43,579 nucleotides of DNA, from NCBI GenBank assembly GCA_964613305.1, contig CAZTII010000009.1, forward strand, positions 1-43,579, given 5' to 3'. Of this stretch, positions 26,027-35,215 are shown in pieces (positions within the stretch are counted from its first letter, which is position 1; every line of letters begins with the position of its first letter). Position numbers and translations under genes: made by a program. The notes beneath the pieces were generated by a model that was given only the letters and a program-made list of their open reading frames with translations, searched no databases and was not told the origin of the DNA. The stretch comes from CAZTII01 sp964613305. GTDB taxonomy: Bacteria > Bacillota_I > Bacilli_A > Erysipelotrichales > Erysipelotrichaceae.

Positions 26027-26038
26027 AATTGTCATTCA

Positions 26039-27370
26039 TTAAAATGTAGCTTTGATAAAATCAACAACACGATACACATAATCATGACATTGTTGTTGTG
26101 TTTCTGCTTCCACCATAACACGAATTAATGGTTCAGTTCCTGAAGGTCTTACTAAAATACGACCATCTTCCCCTAATTCTTTACTAATGGAATCAACTAA
26201 TGATAATAATCGTTCATCATGTAAAGCAACCTCTTTATTAGAAACTGGAACATTAATTAATAATTGAGGGAAAATATGTAAATCTTGACACAATTCACTC
26301 ATTTTCTTTTTGCTCTCTGTCATGATTTTTAATAACAATAATCCTGTAAGCAATCCATCACCTGTAGTTAAGTGTTCACGTAAAATAATGTGACCAGATT
26401 GTTCTCCGCCTAAACTATAGTCATTTTTATTCATTTCATCAAAAACATATTTATCACCAACTTGTGTCACCACTGATTGAATCGATGCTTCTTTCAGTGC
26501 TTTAAATAAACCAAGATTAGCCATCACCGTTGTTACTACGGTATTATGCTTCAATTCACCAATTTGTCTTAAATATTTTGATCCAACATATAAGATATGA
26601 TCACCTGTTATCAATTCACCGCGTTCATCAATCGCAATTAAACGATCAGCATCGCCATCAAATGCTAAACCTAAATCAAAATTACCATTTTTAACCATTT
26701 CTTGTAGATGAGATGGATGAGTAGAACCACAGTCAGTATTAATATTAATTCCATCTGGAGTATTAGCCATTACACTAAGTTTACAATTGAAACGCGATAA
26801 TAATTGAACAGCTGACGTTGTAGAAGAACCATTGGCGCAATCTAACGCAATATTCATACCGGTTAAATCTAATGAAAATTCATGCGCTAAGAAGCCTAAA
26901 TAACATTCAAGTCCTTCTTTATAGTGAATTGTTGTTCCAATACAATCACGTTTTGCCAGTTCAATTGCACTTTTCCCATCAAGATATTGTTCCACTAAAT
27001 CTTCAATAGAACTATCAAGTTTTACCCCATCATGACTAAATACTTTAATTCCATTGTCATAATATGGATTGTGACTCGCTGAAATCATCACACCACAGCT
27101 AAAATCTTGATTTTTTACGATATATGCCACACATGGTGTTGGACATACACCCAATAAATAAACATCTCCTCCAACCGACATAATACCGGAAGCAATGGAC
27201 ATCTCAAGCATTTCACCCGATAATCGCGTATCACGCCCAATTAATATTTTAGGTTTCCCCTGTTGGCTAAAGTAATATCCTAAATACTGACCAACTTTAA
27301 ATGCCATTTGTGCATCTAATGTCTTATTTACTTCCCCTCGAATACCATCTGTCCCAAAATATTTTCCCAT
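26039..27370 (-). CDS. glmM: Phosphoglucosamine mutase
   Basis: 443 residues, the normal GlmM length. It starts MGKYFGTDGIRG, has the phosphoserine loop ISASHNP (Ser99), the metal loop DGDADR (~240), the sugar-ring loop GGEQSGH and the phosphate-binding RPSGTEPLIRVMVEA near the end. It converts glucosamine-6-phosphate to glucosamine-1-phosphate for UDP-GlcNAc. It is the last gene of the conserved cdaA-cdaR-glmM operon, one base after cdaR. In Lactococcus and Bacillus GlmM binds and inhibits CdaA; the arrangement here allows the same link. Confidence 0.97.
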   Translation of the reverse strand: MGKYFGTDGIRGEVNKTLDAQMAFKVGQYLGYYFSQQGKPKILIGRDTRLSGEMLEMSIASGIMSVGGDVYLLGVCPTPCVAYIVKNQDFSCGVMISASHNPYYDNGIKVFSHDGVKLDSSIEDLVEQYLDGKSAIELAKRDCIGTTIHYKEGLECYLGFLAHEFSLDLTGMNIALDCANGSSTTSAVQLLSRFNCKLSVMANTPDGININTDCGSTHPSHLQEMVKNGNFDLGLAFDGDADRLIAIDERGELITGDHILYVGSKYLRQIGELKHNTVVTTVMANLGLFKALKEASIQSVVTQVGDKYVFDEMNKNDYSLGGEQSGHIILREHLTTGDGLLTGLLLLKIMTESKKKMSELCQDLHIFPQLLINVPVSNKEVALHDERLLSLVDSISKELGEDGRILVRPSGTEPLIRVMVEAETQQQCHDYVYRVVDFIKATF

Positions 27371-27371
27371 C

Positions 27372-28781
27372 TTATTCTCTCCCTATTACTTGTCTTTCAT
27401 CACCTGTTGTTTCACCAGAAACAGTCACTTGAATATTGGTTTGAGCCAATGAATACTTCACTAACGATCCTACTCCTTGTTCAACAAACAATTTAAAATC
27501 TTGATTTCCAGGAACCGCATTTGCCATATCAAAATATACGACAATTTTGTCCGCTTTTATTTCATCCACATTTTTTTGTGTTCCAAACAATTCAACACTT
27601 GCCGTACTTTGATTATTCAACGTTGTAAATTTATATTTATTCATGTTGTTTTTATACATAATAGGAACATTATCTACTCGTTTAGTAACACCAGGAGATA
27701 ATGTTACATCCATATTAATTTGATTAATGCTAGCACTCTTCACTCCTGTAGGTAAAGTAATTGGTCTTAAAATACTAGAATCTTTATTTAATGTTGAGGC
27801 ATCAAGTGAGACAATCACTCGATCAATTTTACTTAAAACCGATTCCGTCGCATAAATTGTCACAACTTCATGATCCAATTTAATTTGTTCAATTGCCAAA
27901 CCACCCGGAACATCCCCCGTCGTTTCCACTTCGACCGGAACGATTTTATTTGGAGATGTAACTTTAACATTTACTTTAATTGTATTTGGAACAATATCTG
28001 CATTTACTGGCAACCCTTTTTTATCATATGCTACTAGCATTGCCTCTTGTGAGAAATCAGTTTCAACATCTTTAACATTAATTAAAGCCTTAACAAAAGC
28101 AATACTATCCAATGTATCCTTCGAAGCTCTAACATTGACTTTTGAAAATTCAAATTCTGGTTGACTTAGACTAAAGATACTATTCATTTTATCTAAATTG
28201 ATGTAATCATAACTCAAATCAAATTGACCAGTAGTCTTCTTCTTTAGCGTTAACACCACATTACTTGGTTCTATTTTAATTTTAACGTTGTCATTAAATC
28301 CTTCAGTAGACAATTTAATGTTATGAACACCTTCCGTTAACCCTTCCAAATTAGCCACTACAACACCTTTTTGATTAGCGGCAGTATTAACACTTGATCC
28401 TTCACCAGTAATCGTAATATTAGCGTACGTCGGTAAAGCAGAAAGCTCAAAAGTATCTGAATTGTATTTTGCCACAACCGCAACATTATTCACATCTTGG
28501 CTATTTTGAAGCGGAGAACCGAAAATGGACTCTTTCGTGTTCGCATTAACAGTCATATATAAAGCAATCGCCAATAAAAGAGAAACCACTTTAGCATATT
28601 TCGGATTAAATAAAACTTTATCTAGCCATGAACTTAAATGACGAACAAACTTTAATAGTGTCTCTTCAACATGCGCATAGGTTGATACAAACTTCTTACT
28701 TTGATTTGCTATTTTATTCGCTAATTCTAATTTATTATCAGGATTTTTATCTCTAAATTTCTTATTGTTAAAATTAGTCAT
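27372..28781 (-). CDS. cdaR: YbbR-domain protein, CdaA regulator
   Basis: 469 residues from ATG 28781 (RBS AGAGGTAG upstream). A cytoplasmic N-terminus of ~75 residues is followed by one membrane segment (VVSLLLAIALYMTVNA) and about four YbbR repeats facing outside, each with the recurrent pattern of a VxVxAxxxxLxxI turn. The start overlaps the cdaA stop by eight bases (ATGACTAA), so translation is coupled. CdaR interacts with CdaA and tunes c-di-AMP synthesis. A longer version starting at 28808 would lie inside cdaA and is less likely. Confidence 0.92.
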   Translation of the reverse strand: MTNFNNKKFRDKNPDNKLELANKIANQSKKFVSTYAHVEETLLKFVRHLSSWLDKVLFNPKYAKVVSLLLAIALYMTVNANTKESIFGSPLQNSQDVNNVAVVAKYNSDTFELSALPTYANITITGEGSSVNTAANQKGVVVANLEGLTEGVHNIKLSTEGFNDNVKIKIEPSNVVLTLKKKTTGQFDLSYDYINLDKMNSIFSLSQPEFEFSKVNVRASKDTLDSIAFVKALINVKDVETDFSQEAMLVAYDKKGLPVNADIVPNTIKVNVKVTSPNKIVPVEVETTGDVPGGLAIEQIKLDHEVVTIYATESVLSKIDRVIVSLDASTLNKDSSILRPITLPTGVKSASINQINMDVTLSPGVTKRVDNVPIMYKNNMNKYKFTTLNNQSTASVELFGTQKNVDEIKADKIVVYFDMANAVPGNQDFKLFVEQGVGSLVKYSLAQTNIQVTVSGETTGDERQVIGRE

Positions 28782-30339
28782 TGTCACTACCTCTGCTGTC
28801 TTCCGCAACTTTAATATCTAAAACATTGCTTACGCTTGTATTGTTTTGATGTATAGCGCGATCTAACATTTCTAATTGATTACCTAATCCATCTTCTTCA
28901 AAACGAATAATTTTATCCAAATCAATTTTCCCTGTGTTAAAAGTTTCCTCCGTAGACGATGGAGTTTCCACAACATCATCCTTTGGTGATTCTTTTAGCT
29001 TAGCCAACATCGTTTCCATCTCAGCACGACGCTGTTGTTCTTGTTGCCAACGCAAACGAATCTCTTGTTCTTTTTGTTTGCGCATCGCAGCTTGCATTTG
29101 TAAATCCTTCAAACGACTCTCAGTAGATGAAAGTGGTTTGCTCTCTTCACTAACCACAGACTCTACAACTGGAGGAAGCGGCATTTCTTTACGACGAGGC
29201 ATTTTTATTTCATCCTCATGATGAGTTTCTTTCTCTTCATTTTCAACAACATGTTCTGTCTTCTTAGAAAATAAACCACCTAAAAAACCAGTTCGCTTCG
29301 GTTCAATTTGTTTTAATGGTTCAACCTTCGTCTCCACTACTACCTCTTTTACCGATGTTTGGCTGTTTGTTGTACTTACTGATGAAGTCTCTTTTTCTGT
29401 TTCCTCTTCAGCTTCCAATTGTTTCTTTATTGCTAATTTACTTAACATCGATGTATTAAATTTAGTATCCGCTTTTTTATCAGCCACTAAAGCTTCATCC
29501 ACAATTGTTTTTTGAAAATCGGGAATAACTGTACCAAATGAATGACGAAGTTCCGTCTCTTCACCACAGATAACACGCATCAAATAATCTTTTAATTGTT
29601 GACGATTAACACTAATAATTTTTCCACCCTCAGCAATTGAAACACCACCTGTTTCTTCAGAAACGACAATAGTCACTGAATCCGTAATCTCACTAATACC
29701 GATTGCTGCACGATGACGAGCACCGTAACGCGTTGGTAATTCTAAATTCGTCGGAGGGAAATAAGCACTTGCACAGGCAATGCGATCACCTTGAATAATA
29801 ACAGCTCCATCATGAAGTGGAGTTGTCGTAACAAATAAAGAAGTAAGCAATTCTGCACTCACCACCGCATTAATTGTAGTTCCCGTTTTAATATAATCGG
29901 TCAGTGAATGAACTTGTTCTAAACTAATTAAAGCTCCAACTTGATCACGCGACAACAACATTGTTGCCGTTACTAATTCATCAACCAATTGTTCTTTTTC
30001 ATTACCAGAAAGTGATAAAATACGAGAAAAAACATTACTTTTTCCAAGTCTTTCTAAAATAGAACGAATTTCAGGTTGAAATACGATAATTACCGCTAAG
30101 AAACCCCAATTTACAAACATGTCAGCAATCCATACAACCGTACTCAATCCTAAAAATTTAGCTATGCCGTCTACTAGTAACAATAAAATAATACCTTTAA
30201 ATATTTGTATGGTACGTGAGCTATTTCGTACAATCTTTATTGCATAATACAACAACAGCCACATAATCATTATATCCAAGAACATTCTTGTTATCGCCTT
30301 AACGCTTTCAATTGATAACCCTAGATTATAATTAGGCAT
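28774..30339 (-). CDS. cdaA: Diadenylate cyclase CdaA with long C-terminal extension
   Basis: 521 residues. The first ~275 match normal CdaA: three membrane segments (~15-95), then the DAC domain with GALISLE (135-141), the DGA motif in LHDGAVII (177-179) and RHR in GARHRAAIG (208-210). CdaA joins two ATP into c-di-AMP. Family members usually end near 270-280; here about 240 more residues follow, rich in Glu/Lys/Ser, with a predicted coiled coil (RLKDLQMQAAMRKQKEQEIR region) and acidic linkers. The extension faces the cytoplasm and could bind a partner. Start ATG follows AAAGGAGG; first gene of cdaA-cdaR-glmM. Confidence 0.94.
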   Translation of the reverse strand: MPNYNLGLSIESVKAITRMFLDIMIMWLLLYYAIKIVRNSSRTIQIFKGIILLLLVDGIAKFLGLSTVVWIADMFVNWGFLAVIIVFQPEIRSILERLGKSNVFSRILSLSGNEKEQLVDELVTATMLLSRDQVGALISLEQVHSLTDYIKTGTTINAVVSAELLTSLFVTTTPLHDGAVIIQGDRIACASAYFPPTNLELPTRYGARHRAAIGISEITDSVTIVVSEETGGVSIAEGGKIISVNRQQLKDYLMRVICGEETELRHSFGTVIPDFQKTIVDEALVADKKADTKFNTSMLSKLAIKKQLEAEEETEKETSSVSTTNSQTSVKEVVVETKVEPLKQIEPKRTGFLGGLFSKKTEHVVENEEKETHHEDEIKMPRRKEMPLPPVVESVVSEESKPLSSTESRLKDLQMQAAMRKQKEQEIRLRWQQEQQRRAEMETMLAKLKESPKDDVVETPSSTEETFNTGKIDLDKIIRFEEDGLGNQLEMLDRAIHQNNTSVSNVLDIKVAEDSRGSDND

Positions 30340-30365
30340 TAAAAAAACCTCCTTTGTTCTTGGAT

Positions 30366-30374
30366 ATTATATCA
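30366..30374 (-). promoter_or_regulatory. Extended -10 promoter of cdaA operon
   Basis: Minus strand TGATATAAT, 27 bases before the cdaA start and just upstream of its AAAGGAGG. It faces away from the traB-like promoter at 30443-30450. Confidence 0.65.
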
Positions 30375-30442
30375 CAAGTAAAAAACCATGCGTATAAAAA
30401 CTCTGAATTTACGCTTTAAAAATCAATGCATAGGTGAATTAT

Positions 30443-30450
30443 GATATAAT
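30443..30450 (+). promoter_or_regulatory. Extended -10 promoter of the TraB-family gene
   Basis: TGATATAAT with the TG at 30442-30443 and TATAAT at 30445-30450; AGGGAG (30463-30468) then fixes the start at ATG 30475. Confidence 0.6.
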
Positions 30451-30474
30451 ACAATGGTTAATAGGGAGAATTTT

Positions 30475-31647
30475 ATGAATAGTAACTTAACTCATGTCAT
30501 TATAAACGATAAAAATATTTATTTATTAGGAACCGCACACGTTTCTTCATCAAGCAAACAAGATGTAATTGATGCCGTTGAACAACTAAATCCTGATTCA
30601 ATATGCATTGAATTGGATAGTGAACGCCTAAAATCACTTAAAAACCCAAAAAGTTGGGAAGAAACTGACATTATTCAAATTATTAAAGAAAAGAAAACAA
30701 GCATTATGCTTGTAAACCTTATTCTAAGTTCTTTTCAAAAACGAATTGCAAAAAAACTAGATGTTTCAGCAGGTGGCGAAATGATGCAAGGAATTGAAAG
30801 TGCTGAAGCCCTTCATAAAGAACTAGTTTTAATCGATCGCAACATTCAAACAACATTTAAACGAATTTATCGAAAACATTCACTACTACAAAAAATAAAG
30901 TTAATAACCCTTCTTATCTCCTCAATTTTTGATGATGAAGACATCAGCGAAGCGGATATTGAAAGTCTTAAAAATAGTGAATTACTCGATGTCGCTTTAA
31001 AAGCAGTATCCAAAGACTTTCCAGTAGTCGCAGAAGTTCTCATTGATGAGCGTGATCGTGTTTTAGCACACAATATAAAAAACGCCAATGGCAACTGCAT
31101 TTTAGCAATTGTAGGCGCAGCTCATGTCCCAGGTATTTTACGTTATATCAATGATGACTACGATATTGAACCACTTCAATCAATACCAGAAAAAAGTAAG
31201 TTCAGCAGTTTTATAGGATGGTTACTACCATTAATGATTATTGCCATGTTATCGCTATTATTGTTTAAAAATCCCTCCATTGGGATTGAACAAATAAAAC
31301 GATGGATTTTATGGAACGGTTCACTAGCTGCCCTAGGAACACTTCTTGTCAAAGGACATCCTCTTTCCATTGTTACAAGCTTTGTTATGGCACCATTAAC
31401 AACTCTACATCCATTACTAGCTGTCGGTTGGTTTTCTGGATTAACCGAAGCGTATTTACGAAAACCAAAAGTGAAAGATTTTGAATCTCTTAGCGATGAC
31501 TGTTCTACAGTAAAAGGATTTTTCAATAACGGTATCACCCATATTTTATTAGTAGTGCTATCCGCTAACTTATTTTGTACGATTGGCTCATTTATCGGTA
31601 GTGTTGACACATTTAAGAATTTCTTTGCTATTTTCTTGAAACGTTAA
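30475..31647 (+). CDS. TraB/PrgY family membrane protein
   Basis: 390 residues from ATG 30475; the in-frame ATG at 30454 lies only a few bases past the -10 element and before the AGGGAG site. The N-terminal ~235 residues are a TraB domain (IYLLGTAHVSSSSKQDV, then SICIELDSERL, and IVGAAHVPGI), with conserved Gly-His and Glu residues suggesting a metallo-hydrolase fold. The C-terminus has four hydrophobic segments (~240 onwards). Enterococcal TraB/PrgY reduce pheromone activity, but chromosomal relatives occur widely with no settled function. It lies between the cdaA operon and phoPR. Confidence 0.86.
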   Translation: MNSNLTHVIINDKNIYLLGTAHVSSSSKQDVIDAVEQLNPDSICIELDSERLKSLKNPKSWEETDIIQIIKEKKTSIMLVNLILSSFQKRIAKKLDVSAGGEMMQGIESAEALHKELVLIDRNIQTTFKRIYRKHSLLQKIKLITLLISSIFDDEDISEADIESLKNSELLDVALKAVSKDFPVVAEVLIDERDRVLAHNIKNANGNCILAIVGAAHVPGILRYINDDYDIEPLQSIPEKSKFSSFIGWLLPLMIIAMLSLLLFKNPSIGIEQIKRWILWNGSLAALGTLLVKGHPLSIVTSFVMAPLTTLHPLLAVGWFSGLTEAYLRKPKVKDFESLSDDCSTVKGFFNNGITHILLVVLSANLFCTIGSFIGSVDTFKNFFAIFLKR

Positions 31648-31673
31648 ATCAACGTTAAATCAACGAAATAAAA
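31641..31673 (+). repeat. Tandem 11-bp repeats upstream of phoP (candidate PhoP site)
   Basis: ACGTTAAATCA occurs twice head to tail (31641-31651, 31652-31662), with a third degenerate unit ACGAAATAAAA. On the minus strand this reads TTAACG, five bases, TTAACG, which is 5/6 identical to the Pho-box half TTAACA with the same 11-base pitch. It overlaps the traB-like stop codon and precedes a TTGAAA -35-like element. Confidence 0.5.
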
Positions 31674-31720
31674 TTGAAAGTATTCGTAAATTCATATAAA
31701 CTGAAGATGGTGGTGATAAT

Positions 31721-32389
31721 ATGATTTATTGTGTAGAAGATGACGGTAATATTTTAGAATTAATTCTATATACGTTAAAACAAACCGGTTTTACAACAAT
31801 GGGATTTAGCAGCGCTAAAGATTTTTATCCAGCACTCGCAAATCAAACTCCCGACTTAATACTATTAGATATTATGTTACCTGGTGAAAGTGGACTAGAG
31901 ATTTTAAGTCAAATCAAATCTTCCATAACAACCGCAAACGTTCCAGTTATTTTACTAACAGCGAAATCAAGCGAATACGATAAAGTTGTCGGACTTGATA
32001 AAGGTGCTGATGATTACATCTGTAAACCTTTCAGTATGTTAGAACTTGTTGCTCGAATTAAAGCTGTTTTACGAAGAAGCGACAATGTAAAACCAGGAAA
32101 ACAACTACAATTCAAACGTCTAAAAATGGACATTGAACGTCATGTTGTTAAAGTAGATGAAACAAAAATAGTGTTAACCTTAAAAGAATATGAATTATTA
32201 AAAATGTTGATGGAAAACCAAGGTATTGTATGTACTCGTGATAAATTATTAGAAGATATATGGGGTTATGATTATTATGGAGAATCACGAACAGTCGATG
32301 TCCATATTCGTACCTTACGCTCTAAATTATTAGATGCAGCCGATTATATCGAAACAATACGTGGTGTTGGCTATCGAATGGTCGATTAA
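31721..32389 (+). CDS. phoP: Phosphate-regulon response regulator (PhoP/PhoB-like)
   Basis: 222 residues. Receiver with EDD at 6-8, phosphoacceptor Asp50 in LILLDIMLPGESG and Lys in DDYICKPFSMLEL; OmpR winged helix from ~130 (LTLKEYELLKML, SRTVDVHIRTLRSKL, IRGVGYRM). GGTGGTG precedes the ATG. The gene ends exactly where the phoR-like kinase begins. Assignment to phosphate control rests on the adjacent pst-phoU operon and on its Pho-box-like promoter. Confidence 0.88.
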   Translation: MIYCVEDDGNILELILYTLKQTGFTTMGFSSAKDFYPALANQTPDLILLDIMLPGESGLEILSQIKSSITTANVPVILLTAKSSEYDKVVGLDKGADDYICKPFSMLELVARIKAVLRRSDNVKPGKQLQFKRLKMDIERHVVKVDETKIVLTLKEYELLKMLMENQGIVCTRDKLLEDIWGYDYYGESRTVDVHIRTLRSKLLDAADYIETIRGVGYRMVD

Positions 32390-33685
32390 ATGAAAAAACG
32401 GATATTTCAAAGTGTAGCTATCATTTCTACCTTCGTGGTTTTTATCACGTTTTTTTTAACATTTATTTTATTGTATAATCATAGCTTTGACACCTTAAAA
32501 AAGAATCTTATTGAAGAAACAAATAAATTAAAAACGATTGTTGAAACAAACCCAGCCTCACTAAATAATGCGGCCCTTGTCAGTGAATCACGAGTTACCT
32601 TAATCGATGTCAATGGAAATGTCATTTATGATAGTGAAAAAAGTGATTCACCTCTTGATAATCACGCAGATCGACCTGAAATAATAAGCGTTTTAAAAAA
32701 TGGAGTAGGAAGTGCAACACGTATTTCAAGCAGTACACACACCAAAACATATTATTATGCAATTCAATTAAAAAACTATGAAATATTACGTCTATCAAGA
32801 AACATGGATAATTTTGTTTCTTCATTATATCCAAGCATCATCCGATTACTACTCTTACTTCCATTTATTTACTTAATTGGGCTATTATTAACTCATTTAG
32901 AAGTAAATCGAATCATTCAGCCAATCAATAATTTAAATTTACAAGAACCATTAAACAATGTCATTTATCCAGAACTAAGACCATTATTGGAAAACATTAA
33001 CGAACACAATGCCATTCGCCGAGAATTCAGTGCAAATGTCTCCCATGAATTAAAAACACCATTAACATCCATTTCTGGTTATGCTGAAATTATTTCTACT
33101 GGACTTGTTCAAGATATTAATGATATTAAATTATTCAGTAATAAAATCTACACCGAAGCACAAAGTCTTATTACGATGATTGAAGATATTATTAAAGTAT
33201 CACGACTGGATGAAGGAAAACTCGAAATTAAATTTCAACCAATTCAATTCGATGAAATCATTAAATCAGCCGTTACTAAATTAACTCCTTATGCAACTAA
33301 AAAATCCATCACTATAATAGAGCGATGCAAGCCAGTATCAGGCGCTGGAATTAAAACTGTCATTGAAGAAATGATCTACAATTTAATTCAAAATGCGATT
33401 AAATACAACAAACCAAATGGCCATGTATGGGTGTTCTTATATGAATATAAAAATAGAATTGTCATTGAAGTAAAAGATGATGGTATTGGTATATCAAGTG
33501 AAGATTTACCAAGAATCTTCGAACGATTCTTCCGTGCAGACAAATCACACAATCAAACAATAGAAGGTTCTGGTCTAGGTTTAGCAATTGTAAAACATAG
33601 CGTTCAATTACATCAAGGAGAAATTACCGTTAATAGTAAATTAAACCATGGAACCGAATTTAAAATTTTTCTCAATAAACACTAA
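32390..33685 (+). CDS. phoR: Phosphate sensor histidine kinase (PhoR-like)
   Basis: 431 residues: membrane segment ~8-29, extracellular domain ~30-145 with RVTLIDVNGNVIYDSE (typical PhoR/WalK extracellular fold), membrane segment ~150-168, HisKA with His219 in NVSHELKTPLTSISGYAE, and an ATPase domain with NLIQNAIKYNKPNG and GSGLGLAIVKHSV. No PAS or full HAMP is evident, so it is shorter than Bacillus PhoR (579). It abuts the regulator gene with no gap and is followed by a terminator. Pst/PhoU components probably set its activity. Confidence 0.88.
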   Translation: MKKRIFQSVAIISTFVVFITFFLTFILLYNHSFDTLKKNLIEETNKLKTIVETNPASLNNAALVSESRVTLIDVNGNVIYDSEKSDSPLDNHADRPEIISVLKNGVGSATRISSSTHTKTYYYAIQLKNYEILRLSRNMDNFVSSLYPSIIRLLLLLPFIYLIGLLLTHLEVNRIIQPINNLNLQEPLNNVIYPELRPLLENINEHNAIRREFSANVSHELKTPLTSISGYAEIISTGLVQDINDIKLFSNKIYTEAQSLITMIEDIIKVSRLDEGKLEIKFQPIQFDEIIKSAVTKLTPYATKKSITIIERCKPVSGAGIKTVIEEMIYNLIQNAIKYNKPNGHVWVFLYEYKNRIVIEVKDDGIGISSEDLPRIFERFFRADKSHNQTIEGSGLGLAIVKHSVQLHQGEITVNSKLNHGTEFKIFLNKH

Positions 33686-33705
33686 AGACCTCACGGTCTT
33701 TTTTT
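33684..33705 (+). terminator. Terminator of phoPR
   Basis: AAAGACC, loop TCAC, GGTCTTT followed by further T residues, overlapping the phoR stop codon region. Confidence 0.85.
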
Positions 33706-33730
33706 AGAGTATAGTATTGATAGTCAACAC

Positions 33731-33767
33731 AAAAAAAGAGAAAGTCTTATCGACATCATCTCTCTTT
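33731..33767 (-). terminator. Terminator of pst-phoU operon
   Basis: Minus strand AAAGAGA and TCTCTTT arms with an inner GTC/GAC pairing, followed by a T run, about 45 bases after the phoU stop. It lies back to back with the phoPR terminator. Confidence 0.65.
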
Positions 33768-33812
33768 AATATCATTAGGTGATTATTGCCAACTTAAGCA
33801 CAATACCTTTTT

Positions 33813-34448
33813 TTAGTTAAACTCAATATGCATTCCTTTTATTTGAAAAATGCAATGTTCACAAATATTTTTAGTATGATCGCCAGCGCGCTCTAAATTT
33901 CGAATAACACCAATTGTTGGAATAAGTAAACGAACTGACTCTTCGCTTCTAGCTTCCAATAACTGAATTATTTCACGAAATTTTTCATTGATTTTTTCAT
34001 CTTCTTCAGGAATTGTCATTGCCCATTTTACATCTTCACGATTGTAAGCATCCATCGCATGATCCAACATTGTTAAGAATACATCACCCATTTCACGAGC
34101 TTTAACGATGATTTCTTCATCAAACATTCCTTTTTCAATAACGTATGTTGCAATATTTTTCGCATAATCACCAATTCGTTCTAAATCGCTCGCAATTTTA
34201 ATACCAGCGATAAGAACACGTAAATCAGTAGCTACTGGCGATAATAAGGCAATTCCTTCAATTGCGATATTGTTAATGTCTTCTTCAGCACAATTTACAA
34301 ATTCATCCATTTTAATCACTTTTAATGCTTTATTTGCATCTTGTTCAGCCATTGCCTCAAGTGATAATTCAATCATGCTCGAAACACGTCTAGCCATGTT
34401 TAATATTGCTTGTTTTAACATTGAACATTGTTCATCAATTCTTCCCAT
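33813..34448 (-). CDS. phoU: Phosphate signalling protein PhoU
   Basis: 211 residues, all-helical, with two PhoU repeats; the acidic metal-binding pattern appears as ASDLERIGDYAKNIA in the first repeat and IRNLERAGDHTKNICE in the second. PhoU links Pst transport to PhoR and represses the regulon when phosphate is ample. Start ATG 34448 is preceded by GGAAGG inside the pstB end; a longer frame starting at 34532 lies within pstB and is rejected. Last gene of pstSCAB-phoU. Confidence 0.96.
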   Translation of the reverse strand: MGRIDEQCSMLKQAILNMARRVSSMIELSLEAMAEQDANKALKVIKMDEFVNCAEEDINNIAIEGIALLSPVATDLRVLIAGIKIASDLERIGDYAKNIATYVIEKGMFDEEIIVKAREMGDVFLTMLDHAMDAYNREDVKWAMTIPEEDEKINEKFREIIQLLEARSEESVRLLIPTIGVIRNLERAGDHTKNICEHCIFQIKGMHIEFN

Positions 34449-34449
34449 A

Positions 34450-35205
34450 TTATCCAAACCTTCCTGTAATATAATCCTCAGTACGCTTATCTGAAGGTGT
34501 TTTAAACACCTTTGTTGTCGAATCGATCTCAATCACTTCACCCAACAAGAAGAAAGCTGTATAATCGCTAATACGTGCCGCTTGTTGCATTGAGTGCGTT
34601 ACAATAATAATCGTGTATTTATCTTTTAATGAATAAATTAAATCTTCAATTTTAGAAGTAGCAATTGGATCTAGTGCTGAAGTAGGCTCATCCATCAAAA
34701 TAACATCAGGTTGCATCGCTATCGCTCTAGCAATACAAAGACGTTGTTGTTGCCCTCCACTTAAACCTAATGCACTTTCATGCAAACGATCACTTACTTC
34801 ATCGTACAATGCCGCTTGTTTTAATGAAGTAACAACAATTTCTTCCAACTTTGCTTTATCCTTTAATCCTTGACAGCGTGGACCGTAGGCAACATTATCG
34901 AAAATAGACATTGGGAAGGGGTTTGGCTTTTGAAACACCATACCTACTTTCGTACGTAATGCGACGACATCCATTTTATCGCTTAAGATGTTTTGATTAT
35001 CCATCTTAATAATACCTTCAATACGACATCCTTCGATTAAATCATTCATTCGATTAAGACAACGTAAGAACGTTGATTTACCACATCCTGATGGTCCAAT
35101 AAACGCCGTTACTTTATTTTTCATGATTTGCATGTTAATTTTCTTTAATGCTTGTTTTTCACCATAATATAAATCTAGATTTTTTACATCAAAACTTGCT
35201 TCCAT
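34450..35205 (-). CDS. pstB: Phosphate ABC transporter ATPase PstB
   Basis: 251 residues from ATG 35205, which follows AAAGGAGAA; the TTG at 35223 lies upstream of this site. Walker A GPSGCGKSTFLRCLNRMNDL is the near-invariant PstB form, then Q-loop FQKPNPFPMSI, signature LSGGQQQRLCIARA, Walker B VILMDEPTSALDP and the switch His in IVTHSMQQAARISD. It drives PstA/PstC. It overlaps neither neighbour but is separated from phoU by one base, indicating coupling. Confidence 0.97.
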   Translation of the reverse strand: MEASFDVKNLDLYYGEKQALKKINMQIMKNKVTAFIGPSGCGKSTFLRCLNRMNDLIEGCRIEGIIKMDNQNILSDKMDVVALRTKVGMVFQKPNPFPMSIFDNVAYGPRCQGLKDKAKLEEIVVTSLKQAALYDEVSDRLHESALGLSGGQQQRLCIARAIAMQPDVILMDEPTSALDPIATSKIEDLIYSLKDKYTIIIVTHSMQQAARISDYTAFFLLGEVIEIDSTTKVFKTPSDKRTEDYITGRFG

Positions 35206-35215
35206 AGTTTCTCCT

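Noticed and set aside
34449..34532. Longer PhoU starting within pstB
   Set aside because: The extra residues are the pstB coding region in another frame; GGAAGG precedes ATG 34448, giving the normal length.
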